From Jaapia argillacea MUCL 33604 (lineage: Eukaryota; Basidiomycota; Agaricomycetes; Jaapiales; Jaapiaceae), in NCBI GenBank assembly GCA_000697665.1, contig KL197735.1, forward strand, positions 148,969 to 212,968: a stretch of DNA of 64,000 nucleotides. Direction: 5' to 3'. The notes below the pieces were generated by a model. That model was not told the origin of the DNA, searched no databases, and saw only the letters and a program-made list of their open reading frames with translations. Both the position numbers and the translations under genes were made by a program. Shown in pieces: positions 23,903 through 37,013 of this stretch. Each line of letters starts with the position of its first letter. The stretch's first letter is position 1.

Positions 23903-26822
23903 ATGGCGCGCCCAGGACCTCCGTACTTGCTAATTCCCCAAACGACTCCTTTCGTACACGCCTCAAATCAACAGCGTAGAAGACCTAGCTTTCCGATAGG
24001 TCCTCACGCTTTCTCCGGGGGAACAGGGACTGGATCTTCGCCTCCTGGCGCCGGACCGAGTCATTCAACCAACACAAGTCCTCACCTGGCGCACCAATCA
24101 ATACCAGGTCAGAGCCATGGCTCTCCGACCCTGGGTCACATTCCACCCTCGTCGCCGACGTACCCACCCCAAACCCTTCCTTTCAAAGCACCAGCTCACA
24201 GACATGCTCATCATCTCCACTCCATTCCCCCTAGGGAGAAATCAACTCGTACGCTGATCATCGACCACATCCTATGGGTCCATGCTCGCACCCGATTCGC
24301 TGAAGCTCGTGCTGAGCTTGGGATGACCGATCGCACTGGCGGTCCATCCCACCCTAATTATGTCTTCAGGGAGAGACCCGAGAACTATGATGAGGGGGAA
24401 GAGGCCGAGAGTGACGGGGAAGAGGTTGATGTGTTGAAAGTCAGGGATGGGGATGGGAGTAGTATGGGGAACCTGGAGGAAATGATGAGGCTCAGGAAAC
24501 AGAGACAGGATCTGGCGTTCGCCAAAAGTCTCAAGTTACGTTCGGAGGGGCTCGAGAAGACTGTGACTTCCATGCTCGACCAACCTCCTCCAGTCCATCC
24601 ATTCCCTTCTACCTCTTCCTCATCGTCATCGCTCTTCCCACCGTCTGAGCCGAAACCTCGTACCCGAGCCAGCCATCCCCATACGTTACCGAACGGCGTG
24701 AGGCTGCGGTTGGCGTTGGCGACCCTCTACAACGATCTATTCTCTCGTGGGCCCCCTCAGTCGAGTGGACCTTCGGCTATGTCGAATGGTTTACCCCTCG
24801 CCATCTTGCCATTGTCTCTCATATCGACTGGATCCATGGACCAAGGACAGGGAGGTGATATGTGGAATCTGGTGAGTTCCGATCACATACTACCAGATCC
24901 TTTGTGTTCTCATGTCTGGTGACCTCTGTTCATGTTGATCCGTAACTGATCAAACTCTACAGGGCAACTCGTACCCACCATCCCAGCCATCGCACCACAC
25001 ATTAACCCTTTACTCATCCGGCATATCCTTTTCTTCATCCCATCCGCAACATCAACAACATCACCATCAACACACCCACTCACATCCCCACTCCCAACAT
25101 AGCAACTCTCATCACCCTCACCACGCCCACTCCAATAGCTACCCTCAACAACACAATCAACCCCAACATCAGAGTAATCAGAACCAAGGCCAGAAACAAC
25201 AGCTCTCGCCTTCCAGGCGGTGTGCTAGGCATTTGTATCTGGATTGTTCAATATGTCATGAATTGCGCGATAGGTCGAACACTACTCGCTTCGGGTTTGC
25301 GCCGGGGTTATCATGCTCGTTCGTCCGAGCTGAATGGAAGGGTCGACATGTTTCTCCCAACGCTGCTTCCACATCCACCACCAGTCCCGTATCTTCGTCT
25401 TATCACAATGGGAGTAAGACCCGTGACGGTGTCGGTGGATCAGCAGACGGACATGGAGGGATCGACGCTCGAGATGAAGGACTTGCCGAATTTATCGTTC
25501 GATTTGTTCGACTTTCCGCTCTCGTCGCTTTGGAACTTGGAAGGGAAGTCGGACACATCGGCGTTGACGAGGATAGTGGCGATGAAGGCGATGGTGACGA
25601 AGGCCAAGCTCAGTCCCCTAAAGAAGGTGGTAACACCCCTCGGATCGGTGGTTACTCCCCCCCTCAAACTCGCTCTCCAAACCTAGGAACGACAGGGCTC
25701 TTCGCTCGACAAAACCAAAGTAATAATAATAATCGGTTCTCATCGGCGAGTTCAACCACGAGTTCTTCGACGACTACACCTCCGAATCCATTGTTGCCGA
25801 CCAGAGAATGGTATATGTTGTTGGCGGGATTGTTGACTCGGGCTGTGTTGGAAGGATATCTGATGAGGGGATGGGTGGGTGTAAAGGGTGTCGAATGTTT
25901 GTTTGGAGTTGGGCTCGGTGCTGGTTCGCAACAGCTGCACCAAATTCAGAATCAGACTCAAGCTCAGAGGAATGGCAAAGGGTATGCTGCTGATGATGAA
26001 GAGGAGGAGGATGGAGAGATGAGGTTCGAACCGGATGATTTGCCGGAGTTGGAGCAGGCTGCTAGGATATTGTTCCCTTCCAATTTTAGAGTTGGGGGTG
26101 GCGGGGATGAGATTAAAACGGAGGCGGAGATTGAGTATGAGAAGGAGATTCGGGATAGGATGAGGAGGGTGAGTGACTTCCTTCCTTCCTTCCATTCGCT
26201 GTTGATCTCATCTCGTGTTTATGGATGGTAGTTCCTCGATATCCCACAATCATGTCACGACCTCTCCGCACACCTGGAAGACTTAGCTAGTCGATACCCT
26301 TCTGAGCCTGTTGAGAGAGCCGCCTTGAGGTACTACGAGGCTGTTGCCAAGTGGAGAGGCAAACCTGAGTTAGAAGTCGTGCGTCACTCCTTTCCTTCGT
26401 CTGGTTGGTTTCGCAGTACTCATCATAACCCTTTCCTTCGCACCTCATCAACAACCCACTGCCCTTCTGCCTCGGGTTCCCCTTGGCCCTCGGTTCCGGT
26501 TCGACAACACCAGTCCAAAACCCGTCCTCCCAGAGCCCAACCAACCTCACCTTCATCGCTCGCCATGGAGTCCTACCTCCGTTCAAACCCGACTTCACCC
26601 GAAGCACCGTCAGCCTCAAATGACCCAAACGCGACCTCACCTGCCAGTAGTAGTGGGAGGTCCAAGAGGCAGCCAATCGAAAAGTATTATACGCTGCCTA
26701 TTACTGGCTTTGGGTACGGCGGCAGCGGTCGGCGGAAGAGGGGTAGGGAGGGCAGCCTTAGCGTTGGTAGTGGTGATGGTGGAGGGAAGAGAGGTCGAGG
26801 GGAGGGCGTTTACATGGGTTGA
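23903..26822 (+). CDS. large low-complexity orphan protein, about 921 aa
   Basis: Exons are 23903-24871, 24963-26168 and 26232-26822, all in phase. The open frame extends upstream without an ATG, so the ATG at 23903 is chosen. The N-terminal third is Pro/Ser-rich, followed by a helical segment (EKSTRTLIIDHILWVHARTR) and an acidic patch. The start of exon 2 is His/Gln-rich, then a Cys-containing block CARHLYLDCSICHELRD follows. A hydrophobic helix (WYMLLAGLLTRAVLEGYLM) and an acidic stretch precede a helical end, FLDIPQSCHDLSAHLEDLA. The tail is basic (GRRKRGREG), possibly a nuclear signal. An extra intron in the last exon is possible. I do not recognise the family. The composition suggests a nuclear regulatory protein, which is inference only. 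Confidence 0.7.
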
Positions 26823-27975
26823 GTAAGTAATACGAGGATGTGATTCATCTCTCCATCCGCCGTCGATGTGGCCACGACATAACATAGCCTTGGGGTTTAG
26901 TGTGTATGATTTGATGGGATAGGTTGTGGATCGCGGACCACATTATACACTGGTAGGGGTTGATTGGGGGTATATCGATATCATTCACTCCAGGCTCGTG
27001 TATACCTCATTTATTGTGTTTTGGATGTCCTGACTACGCCTGTGACCCGCTGTATTTTTAGACTTTTTTGTTTGTTTTATATCGGCTTGTTCGTCTCATG
27101 GGTTTCGCTCCAGTAGGATTGTGTCGTTGTTGTTTACCTATTATTCTTTCCCTTTGCTAATTGCTATCCTATGCTTCCCCACTCCGATTGTACTCACGTC
27201 GCCGGAGAAACTTCAAGACCCCTATCAAGTAGCGGCGCAGTCAGCGTTAGTCTGCTCATTTCCAGGTGAGTCAGTGTCCTGGAAATTCTCGGGCTTGCTT
27301 TCGTGTTCCTCTCTGCTTTTGTAGGTTCTGGGCTTGTAGCACAGCCCGATAACGGAGACGGAGAACGCCAGCTTCGGACATGTCTCTTCGTCCATTCTGT
27401 GTGACGTGTCACATCCGGTCACACCCCGCGCCCGTGCTGAGAATCACTGTTCAATGATGGCGAGACCAGCCAGCGCCCCAAGAATACAAGAGTTATGGCC
27501 GCGCGTCCAGCTGTGCCAATTGTGCGGTGATGCCATCCAACTGCTTTGTGTTCGCCACTCTTGTCACCCCCTGTGTGCGGAGTCACATTCTTCTCTTGGG
27601 TTATTCAGATGCGCCACCCGACTTTGCTCGCCGCTCTTGTCCCTAGCTGGATATTGATGTTTTCCAGTCATTTTGCTGTGCATCACGACGGAGAGCCTGC
27701 CTCATGTTTCTTTCTCGCGCGTCCCAGCACGTCGTGCAATTTCTTTGACCCCACACAGCCTGCTTTGGTTTCCTTTCCCGTATTCATCGGTCTGCGACTG
27801 TCGTGCTCACATCTCTCTATGATTGAGCGTATAAGAAGCTCTGGAGAAGCTGCTTGACCGGACATATTCCTTTTTGCCTTGCCACACGAGCCCATCCTCC
27901 CGCTACATAAGGCTCGCCACAGATACCCTCCCCTTCTCATATTTCATTGTCCTCGTGTGCTATTGACATCCGAAT
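26823..27975. other. intergenic, no supported gene
   Basis: The 3' flank of the preceding gene, with T-rich stretches near 27.06 kb, and the 5' flank of the membrane-protein gene. The short ORFs in this interval overlap one another and lack recognisable domains. Confidence 0.45.
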
Positions 27976-28722
27976 ATGTCTTCCCGAGATTATGCGCTCC
28001 CTCGTTTCTCCACCTACAGCGCGGAAGACTCGAGTATCAACGAGAAAGACGGCGACCCTCGTATGTGATCTTCAACAATTTCATCGTGTCTCTTTCGTTG
28101 ACCCGCGTTTATTCACCCAGCTATTTTAGCCGATATCCTCGTACACTGGAAGGATTGGATTAGATCATACATGAATCGAATCGTCCTCAAGTTATACTTC
28201 TCTTTCAAAGATCACGACATATCCCTTCTCTACATCCTCCTCCCATTCTTCGCTTTCTGCGGCGGTCTCGCTTTCGTCCTAGCGGTCGCCACGCTCGATA
28301 CCGGACTCAGTCTTATGCTGGGTCAAGCCATACTCAAAGCAGCCGGACATCCCGGTTACGCTGCATCGTCGAAATTCATATGGACGGCGAGTCTCGTTGG
28401 GGGTTCCCTCGTATACGTGCCTCTTCATCTCGTTGAGGGGGTGTTGAGGTCTCTCGCTTCTCAGACGGAGGACGATAGGAGACAATCGTCGGGGTTGCTA
28501 GCTGGGATATTGATGTCTGTGGGGTCTGCTGCTTTGAGCAGCTGCGCAGGCGCCGCTATACTCGCAGCTGATATGGAGGGGAGGCTTGACCCTACTCACG
28601 CGGCGAGAGCAGGCGCGTTAGGAGCTGTCATCATCACTGTTAGTTTGCACGTTCTGGCGTTGCTCCTGTTTTTGTTCGTGGGTTTGGTGTTGTATTGCTG
28701 TGCTCTTTGTTGGGCGGAGTAA
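27976..28722 (+). CDS. four-pass membrane protein, unknown function (225 aa)
   Basis: Exon 1 is 27976-28060 (MSSRDYALPRFSTYSAEDSS...) and exon 2 is 28130-28722, which begins with DILVHWKDWIRSYMNR. The 69-nt intron has GTATGT and TTTTAG ends, and the phase is correct. Four hydrophobic segments are visible in exon 2: YILLPFFAFCGGLAFVLAV, FIWTASLVGGSLVYVPL, SGLLAGILMSVGSAALSS and AVIITVSLHVLALLLFLFV. The N-terminal 55 residues are polar and probably cytosolic. No signal peptide or known motif was recognised. The product is a small integral membrane protein of unknown role. Confidence 0.75.
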
Positions 28723-29477
28723 CTTCGCGAGTCATGAGAAGTTGGCTACGATGGTGCGTATCTGCGAGTCACTCGTTATCGATATCTTTGACTGGTTCTG
28801 ACTCGACTTCTTTTTGTGAGTCAGATTCGACCAAACGGACCCGACTTTGGACTTTGACTTCGACTTTGGACATCGCACCTTCTTTCACTGGAAGAGAGTT
28901 CAATTTGAGATTCCAGCAGTATAGATAAGGCTACATTCAGAGATAAGTCGAAGGATAAGGTACAGATACAAGGGATAGCAGCACTCCAAGATGATAGCAG
29001 GTGACGGGGTAGTTGAGACCTAGGAGAGACATATAGTTTGGAGAACGCCTCATAGAGGCAAGAGATAGGATAGTGGTATCAAAAGCAGGATTAAATCGAA
29101 AGCTAAATGCGAAGAAATGCGAAAGGCGATTGCAGCCAATAAAGTGTGATGTAAAATGACGACGATGAGGAGGATGAGAGGATGAAGAAGGGAAAGGCAT
29201 AGGTCAAGATAAAGTCCGGACGTTATCGAGGAGATAACTCTATAGAAGAAATCAAAATGGAAAGGAAAACAGTAAGACGGAATCCAAAATCGTGGTGGGG
29301 GGTATAAGTTTTGTAGCCCCGTCTTGAGTTGTGGGTCGTTCAAACAACAACACCGGGTTGTGAATGCATTCCCCACATTCCTTCCCCTTTATGCTCCTTC
29401 CCTTCTCAAGGGTCCACGGTAGTAATCGAGAGCCCAACGATGTGGCTTTACGACGAGCAGGGGGTGGGGAGTGAGGC
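28723..29477. other. convergent 3' intergenic region
   Basis: Lies between two genes that point at each other. From 28.93 kb it is purine-rich on the plus strand. No gene is supported and it probably holds both 3' untranslated regions. Confidence 0.5.
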
Positions 29478-30948
29478 TCAGAGAGGCGAGCGTCCCCCCG
29501 AGCCAGAGCCCGAGGCAGCCCCTCGTTTCTCGTGGACGTTCTTCCTGTGCCTGTTGAGGTCGCTAGGACGGGCGAACGCCTTGTCGCATTTATCACATGC
29601 GTGTGGTTTCTCTCCCCTATGAGCCGTTTGGTGCCCTGAAGATCATACAACCATTTAGCCTCTTGGACCACACGAGAAAGCAAGGAAAGATACTCACCGA
29701 TGAGGTTGTTCCTCCTGGTGAACGACGAATTGCAAAATTCGCATTGCCAACGGGCAGGGTTCTGTCTCCTCGACATTGCAGCTTCCGTGATAGCTGGTGT
29801 GGACACCTGAGCTTTGACTATTGGTGGTGGGTTGAGGTCGGTAGTGTAGGGTAGTGAGAGACCATGACCGTTCGACGGGCCAGCACCGGGAGAGGAAGGA
29901 GTCAAGTTCTCCATGGCGAACATCACATCTTGAGGGAGATCGTCATAGTTATCGAGGTTGGGGCTCGACATTGGGCTAGTGTAGGGTGTGGACCTCCTAG
30001 AGCGATTGGAACAGACTGATGAGGAACGAGAGTGGGAACGGGAGGGACGGTAAGTTGGGCTTAGGAAGTTTGAGGCATCGTCAGGGCTCGTTGGGGATAG
30101 ATGTGATGATCCGGTCTCGTGTAAGGAACGCCATCGACGATGACCTTGCATTCCACCCTCACGAACGGAAAGTGATTGGTGATTGGAACTGGGAGAGAAG
30201 CTGAACGAAGATGACAATTCGCCACTGCTGTGGGAGTTCCTGGATAAACCGCACTCGTCCATCGAAGACGCCACATGGATACTTGGTACCGAGTTACTAC
30301 CAGATGAGTAGACATCGGACTCGGACCCACTGCGCTTACGGGTGGGGACGTTGAGGTACCTGGTGTTGGTGTTGGTAGGTGGTGTGTAGGTGGGTTGGAA
30401 GGAGTCGGCGGAGCTGGGGGTATAGGGTGATTCGGGGTCCGAAGCTGGGATGTTGTAGGAGTTGGTTTGGTTGTAGGTTGGGAAGGTCCAGTTCTGAGAA
30501 GAGGAAGGGTATGCAGAGTCGTATGCTACATCGAATGGGTAAGGAAGGGTGGAAATTATAGTCGTGTGGTACTCACCTGACTCGAGTGTGGCGCTATGAT
30601 CGGACCCATAATCGTACCCAACGGAAGCAGGCTCATCCGTGGTGAGGGTCAACACAGGCCTCCCATCACGTCCGTGTCCGTAGGTAGCCCTTGACGCGTC
30701 CTGGAACTGGTCGGTCTGGTAAGGGAAGTTCGCAAGTCCGAGAGTCGACAATGGCTCGGTCTTCAGCGCGTCGTATGAAGGGTTCTCGGAGTCACTGATA
30801 ATGGATTCAAGCTCAGCACACAGGTTACACTGTACATGATAAATGAAGCTAACACTTGATCGTCATACCGGATCCCATTGTCCAACAAAGTGGATTCGAG
30901 TTCGTTGAAGTATGAGTCCATTGCTTGACTTGCTGCGAGTCGAGTCAA
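29478..30948 (-). CDS. two-finger C2H2 zinc-finger transcription factor (454 aa)
   Basis: Exons are 30948-30856, 30811-29698 and 29635-29478. Intron 1 is short (44 nt, GTGTTA..GAG) and is the least certain junction. Intron 2 is canonical. The long middle is Ser/Thr/Pro/Tyr-rich, as in fungal transcriptional regulators. Near the C-terminus are two adjacent C2H2 fingers: [21 protein letters not shown], split by intron 2, and [20 protein letters not shown] followed by VH. A short Gly/Ser tail ends the protein. The finger pair with a TAHRGEKPH linker would bind a short DNA site in the nucleus. The target genes are unknown. The gene has a long 5' flank of about 3.4 kb shared with the divergent JmjC gene. 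Confidence 0.85.
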
Positions 30949-33900
30949 GAAGCTAGGGCGATCGGTGGTGAATGTTAGGCAAAGCTGTGTGGAGTTGTGG
31001 GTGGTGGTGGGAGGGAGCAGATAAGTTGGGAGGCGGAGTCATGGCAGATACAGCACTTTATAGCTGCGCTGTCGGATGCGAAGAGGCTGTGTGCTCTGAA
31101 AAGCTCGGTAGACACCTCAACCCATGAATAGGCAACGACGTCCCAAAATGGTAACTTTTCGCACAACATAGGCGCTCGCATAGCCTGGGAGGCCCCAGGA
31201 TGACACCCACAATTGTCCGGACCGTTAATGGGTTGCATTGGTATGGGCGCTACCTGACTCGCGTTCTTACAGGACAGGGGCCGTGTAGTTCTGTATTCTG
31301 ATCAAGAAGAGGTCAAGAGGGACATGTGTTTGGGATCTGAGCCTGTCGTTTGGAACCTAGTAAACCGATTTGGAAGGAAAGGACGGATTGGGATACTTGG
31401 AAACGTGTTTGTCGTGAGTATGAGAAGGACGATGCGGAGGTGGAGGTGATATCGATTCGTTGCCGGCCGGGTTGTTGTGTTCGTCTAGCGCGTTGATCGA
31501 GTTGAAATTGTGAGGGCGGAGAGCAAGAAAAGGGCATATGTCGCCGAGAGTGGGAGCACGAGTTGCTGTGGAGAAGAAGTCTACGTCACGGACGAGCAGA
31601 GCACAGGCTCGAGATCCCGACTTGTTCCCCCCTTCCTAGGCTCTTCATTCGTTGACGCGAAATAAAGACCCTCAATCTTATCGGACTAGTTCAGGGATGG
31701 GGTGAAGAACCCCAAGTGAAATCATCAAAAGGTGCAGTGTCCACGCATGCGACAGAGCATACTTGCAGAGCACGGATTGATCCACACTTTAGACCCAAGT
31801 CAGGCCCTTACATATCAAGATAATCTGCTCACCGCCACTCCACTTCCACCACATGGCAACAAGCGCCCAAAGGCTCAACCAATGGCCATCGGAAGGAACA
31901 CATTTGATAAGATTCCGTGCCATCTCCGACGGCGAATGGTCGTGTTATCAAGCACCGCATTTGGTGACCTTCGGAAGTAGATAACCTTTCTGAACACGGG
32001 TTCTTTCAGATCTGAAATTCAAAAGGGGTGCATGACTTGTCAAAGACTGCGAGCAGGCCGCGAGTGTGCCGAACGAGAAGGGGGGTTGTGAAGATGTTGA
32101 TTCTGTGGCGAGGGGACACCGAAACATGTTCTGGAACGGAACTGACTAGGCTCATGGGCCCATGAGTAGACGTGTCAGCCTGTCATATGGCCGACATTTC
32201 GTCAGCCCACAAGCCTTGGTCAGCCTCCACATTCCAACCCGCACAAAAAGTAGAAAACAAACTCGCCTTACACTTGTAATCCACCCGGAACGATCGACCA
32301 GGGGGGCAGTGAAAGCAGAGTGTTATCACCCAGAGCCAAGTCCGAGGAATCGGTTTCTCCATGGTCGGTAAGCAACCCGACTAGCGGGTCGAGGTTTCAT
32401 CTCAAACCCAAAGGAAAGTTAGTGACCAAAGTCGGGCAACGATGTTCGTTATATCCCAAAAGCAGCGTAGCGCGGGAGGAGCGATGCTACAGTAGAGTCT
32501 CTGCGCATATGTATAGCAGCGTCGTCGAGCTCCGAGTACCCGCCACAACACCCGGCTCCGGCTGGAACCCCATTCCCCTTCCTCACTCTTGCTGGGCGGC
32601 TCGGTACTTCGGTCCCGCATGCAACAACATTCGATCCGGGGTAAGTGAAATTTAAAACCGCTACTAAGCCTTAGCAGTTTTAGGCGAGAAAAACCCGGGT
32701 ACAGAGTTATGAAAATGCGATGCAGCCGTTCGCCATAGTATTGGGTAAGTGGATGGCGGTGTAAGTGGCGATACAGCAAGTTACGAGGGGTTGTTCGACG
32801 TGGAACTTTCGCCTCGAGGCGGCGCTTGCGGGGGGTGCCGAGGTGATGACCTTGTGGACCTTGTGAACGTTGAGGGCTCGATGGGTGCATGACGTCCGTG
32901 GAATGAACAGGCATGGCAGCATTTTTCTTTCCAGAAAACAGAGGCGGTGTGGGGGAGGGGGACATGCAGAGCCTCAACGGAGCGCCTGTTGCCTGGAGGA
33001 GGTCGATGGATAAATCGGGTCATGTTTCATCGCGTGGCTAGTTCACACGGTCTTCCGTCGCAAAACGTTTGGCGGTTTCCAGCGTCCCCGCCGAATACTC
33101 CTTGCAAACTGGACTTGTTTCACTTGTTATCCGATTCCTCATCGTGTGTCACTTATGGCTAGGTTGCTGAAATTCCACGATGAATGTGCAAGAGGGGTAT
33201 GCGCACTTCGTCGACGGTCTCCCCCGAATCATATCGACAACCAGGGGTGTAACGAGCCTCGACGCAAGTGGCGATGTATCTCGATTGTCCAAGTTCATAC
33301 CATGGCCAGACATCTTGACTCCCCCCCTCATTCGTACGCTGTGCCAGACCCAACAGGACAGGGGAGAGGGAAGTTCGTCATCTCTAGGACAGCCCTGCGC
33401 GCACGTCAGTGGGCGATATTCACATTGTATCTTCTGCTTCTGTGCTTTCTCCATGCCGGACGAGTCAGCTCCTTTCAACGTGTGTCCTTCGTTTCAGCTC
33501 CAAGCCAAAACTGGATGAATGGGTGAGACAACTCAGCCTCTCTATCTCAGGGCTGACGGAGACCTCACGAGCTGAACTGGTCTAAACTAGTTTTTCAGGA
33601 TGGACTCGCCGTCGTCGGCCATCTCCAGTTCATAGGCTATTTCTCCTCGACGATTTACGTGTAGAGGTACTTGTGCCGTTGTCTTGGCTTACGCGCTGAA
33701 ACAGTTCCCCTATGTAGCGTATGTTCACCAAAAGTGGACATGCATACACCCTTGGCATCTGACAAAAAAAATCTAACCTCGAGTCAGGATGGAAATTTTT
33801 CAATCAGCCTCGGTGGAGCTCCAAAGGCAGTACTAGAGAATAAATTCATCATTGCGAACATCTCCGGCTCACTCCCTGGAGCCGGTATCTTCATCATCTT

Positions 33901-34387
33901 AACCGTTCATCCTCTCCCGTTGAGGACTGGGACTGACAGAGGATTTCTGTCACATTCCAGCCACGTCGCAGTGGGAGATCAGCGAGGCTTCTCCGGGGTG
34001 TTCGTTTCCTTTGGAACTTGGGGTGTGGTATCATCATTAACTGGCTTTTGTTGCGTTTAGGCTGTGCAGCCTGAACTGACCTGGTTAGTCTTACCAACAC
34101 ACCAAACCAAGCGAGTAGATTGAATCCGACGCGTGTTTTTGCTTTGAGGGTGTGTGAGAGGCAGCATTGACATTTGGTTGACGAGAAACATGTCAACTGC
34201 TTGGAGCTATCGACCAGGTTATAGTGTAAACTTGTATCGGACTTGCCTAACTAGTGGCAGACGTTCACCTTGGGCAGGTCACCAACATGTCACAAGTTTT
34301 CCTTGTCACACTTGTACCCAACCCTTCATGCAAATATTTCGCACAAAAGTCCTGGCGTAAAAGCCTTGTAACCGCCAGCTGATTGCA
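30949..34387. other. long divergent intergenic region, no supported gene
   Basis: 3.4 kb between the C2H2 gene (minus) and the JmjC gene (plus). Overlapping ORFs up to 191 codons exist (for example 32977-32402 minus), but they show no domain, no codon regularity and no splice logic. It is likely promoter and 5' leader DNA for both genes. An unrecognised non-coding transcript cannot be excluded. Confidence 0.45.
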
Positions 34388-36140
34388 ATGTCGGACCACG
34401 TTCCAGGTGGAATCTCATACCAAGGTGATTCTCTGATCAACCTTCAGAGGATCCCACACCAGTTTCTCACTTTATAAGTTTTTCGAATATGAATAACTGT
34501 GCGCTCTTCATCTAGGATGGGAACCCTCCAAACCCAACACCCCCTTGGACCGCATTCCCCCTTCAATCTCCCCGTCGGAATTCCTAAAAACCTATATCCT
34601 ACCTCGCAAACCCTGTATATTTACCTCCCACCTCACAGACCCCTCATTCCACGCCTCTCGCAAATGGACTGATTTCGCCTACCTCGAAGCAGTGGCTGGA
34701 CACGAAAATGTCAAAGTTGAGAGCTTGGACCCAAAGTCGAAGGCTTTTGGTAGTGCGTTGCCCAGGACGGAGATGACGTTTGGCGAGTTTCTGAAAAAGA
34801 TGATGGAAGAGAAGGCGGATGTAGAGGAGATGTATTTGACGACCCAATACGAAGAACAAAACGCGTCCGAAGACTCCTCCACTCTCGAACCACCATTCTT
34901 ATGCTCCCCGCCCTGTAACTCCCTAACGGCCGACCTCCCACTCCGTCCCCGTCTTCTCCACTCCTTGGTCCCCCACCAAATCAACCTCTGGCTTGGCCGT
35001 ACATTCCCTCCCCCAAAACGACCAGAATCCGAAAGTGCAACTAGTAGATCCAGTGGATTACATCATGACCACCACGACAATCTCTACATACTCCTCTCCG
35101 GCCACAAACGATTCATCATATTTCCTCCTTCAGCCCACCCACACCTCCATTTCCACGGCACGGAAGACCTCCAAAACATTCATCCAAACGGCGTGATCTC
35201 CTACGAAGGCATGGGCGACATGGGCGGTGACGCGCTGTGTGAGCGGGATAGGTGGGGATGGGAAGTCAAACGACTGGAACGCAAAGTCCATGAGTTAAAA
35301 AGGGCGAAAAAGGATGTAGTGCAAAAGGCGAGGCTTAAGGGGAAGTGGAAGGGTAGAGCGAAGAATCAAGCTTCTAGGGATCTGCGAATCGCTGAGGACG
35401 AATTAGCAGAAGCTGAGGATCGGCTGTTGGATGCTATTGGGGAGGAAGGAAGTTTGGGAGGCGAAGTGGATGATTTCGACGCCTTGGGTGATCTATTGGA
35501 TGTCGATGATCCTGATTTGGATGACATGGATGCGGGTAGTATCGATGACCATGGATCAATGGTATCTGCCTCTTCAAAAGCATCAACTTCTCGCGATCGT
35601 AAGAAACCCCGTTCGCAAGGCACGGAACCTCCTTCCTTCTCTCGTATCCCAGCCTCTTACCTCCACCATAAACTCGGCCTGCTCCCAAAGTTCCATCCTA
35701 TTCCTACCCTCCCAGAAGACATATCAGAAGGCGACGTCGATATACCGTCTCTTAACCCTATCGTCGTTCATCTTGAACCAGGCGAAATGTTATACCTCCC
35801 AGCAAGCTGGATACACGAAGTCTCGTCTTCCTCGTCCTCTTTCTCATCAAAAACATCCAGTTCCGGTTCATCGTCTTCCGCACCCAAGTCAAAAAGGTCG
35901 AGGGGAACGAAACCGGATGTTCATATGGCGCTCAATTATTGGTTCTATCCTCCTGATCGTCTAACCCCCGAAGATGGTCAGGATGGGGATGAGGATGGAG
36001 GGGTATATCAAATGCAACCGTTATTTGATTTCCTTGGGAAGGAGGTTAAAAGGGTGTGGAAAGAATCTGCTGGGAGTGCCGATGCGCAAGGGGAGGGTGT
36101 GGGGTCGAGTGAGGAGAGCAAGTGTCGGAAGTTCAAGTAA
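34388..36140 (+). CDS. JmjC/cupin-8 domain protein (553 aa)
   Basis: Exon 1 is 34388-34424 and exon 2 is 34516-36140. The joined frame starts MSDHVPGGISYQGWEPSKPN. The N-terminal part has the family's EFLKTYILPRKPCIF motif, in which a protein hydroxylase or demethylase fold receives its substrate. HQINLWLGR and then HHDHHDNLYILLSGHKRFII contain the HxD iron ligands. The distal ligand is the His in MLYLPASWIHEV. Between them is an unusually long acidic and coiled insert (about residues 240-390), and a Ser-rich loop follows the distal His. This predicts a 2-oxoglutarate/Fe(II) oxygenase. The substrate is unknown and could be protein, histone or RNA. Confidence 0.85.
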
Positions 36141-37013
36141 AAATGTACTTTCATTCGCTTCAAGCCAGCACGGTTTCTCGGCAAGTAAGTCGGCGCCTAT
36201 CTCTGCCTGCAAGAGAGGATTGACCCGAGCATAGTGATTACACTTGGACAAGAAAATTCAAGCGATACAAACGGCAGTACTATACTCCAGTGGCGGTAAG
36301 CCCTGTACCATTGGCTACACATTCTTTCTGGCCATCCCTATCGTTCTTGGCTATCTCTCCGTGTGATAGACCGACTCGCCACCATTTCATCCTGATCCCA
36401 ACGTCCGTGCTGTCCATCCACAAAGGATGCTAGTCGTTGTGAAAGCACGTATAAATGATGTTGTGAATGCCGTGACGCCCGCTTCCCTTGGGTATCCTGA
36501 CCTTTCACTGCTCGTACATCACCAGATAGAGTGGTAGGATGGCACGTTGGTCAAACACAACCAGACCGTCATATTCATTAGCAGGCCGACTATGCCTTTT
36601 AGGCTCCGTCGGTTGCCCACTTGATTGGCGGCCATTCCTCGGATAGGGTACGCCAGCCTGCAAGTTGTCGAAGCTGTTGCCAGAGGTTCGGCGCCATGAT
36701 TGGGACCCCGATGCTGCTGACTTATCATGGGAGAATTCACATTCATCACTGTCAGACGCATTGAGTGGCAGGTCCCCTGAAATCAGACGAGAACAATGGC
36801 GAAAATCTTACCCATTATAACAGCCCTTTGGTGTATTATAGAAGGCGCATGGTCGTTTTGGCCTTCGACCCCCGTTGGCCGAATATGTGCGGACGGTCTC
36901 AGACAACCCCCTCGTGGAGCTGCTGATAGCGCGGGGGAAGGTGCCGTGATCACGGGGTGAGGACTGCTCACTTTGCGACGGCGCTCTGAGACGCGGTGTG
37001 ACTTTAGGGCTCT
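36141..37013. other. convergent intergenic region
   Basis: Between the JmjC gene and the kinase/PARP-like gene. No ORF with a recognisable domain. CpG content is normal. Confidence 0.45.

Noticed and set aside
30949-34387. ORFs up to 191 codons in the divergent intergenic region
   Set aside because: They overlap each other on both strands, show no domain and do not link through plausible introns.
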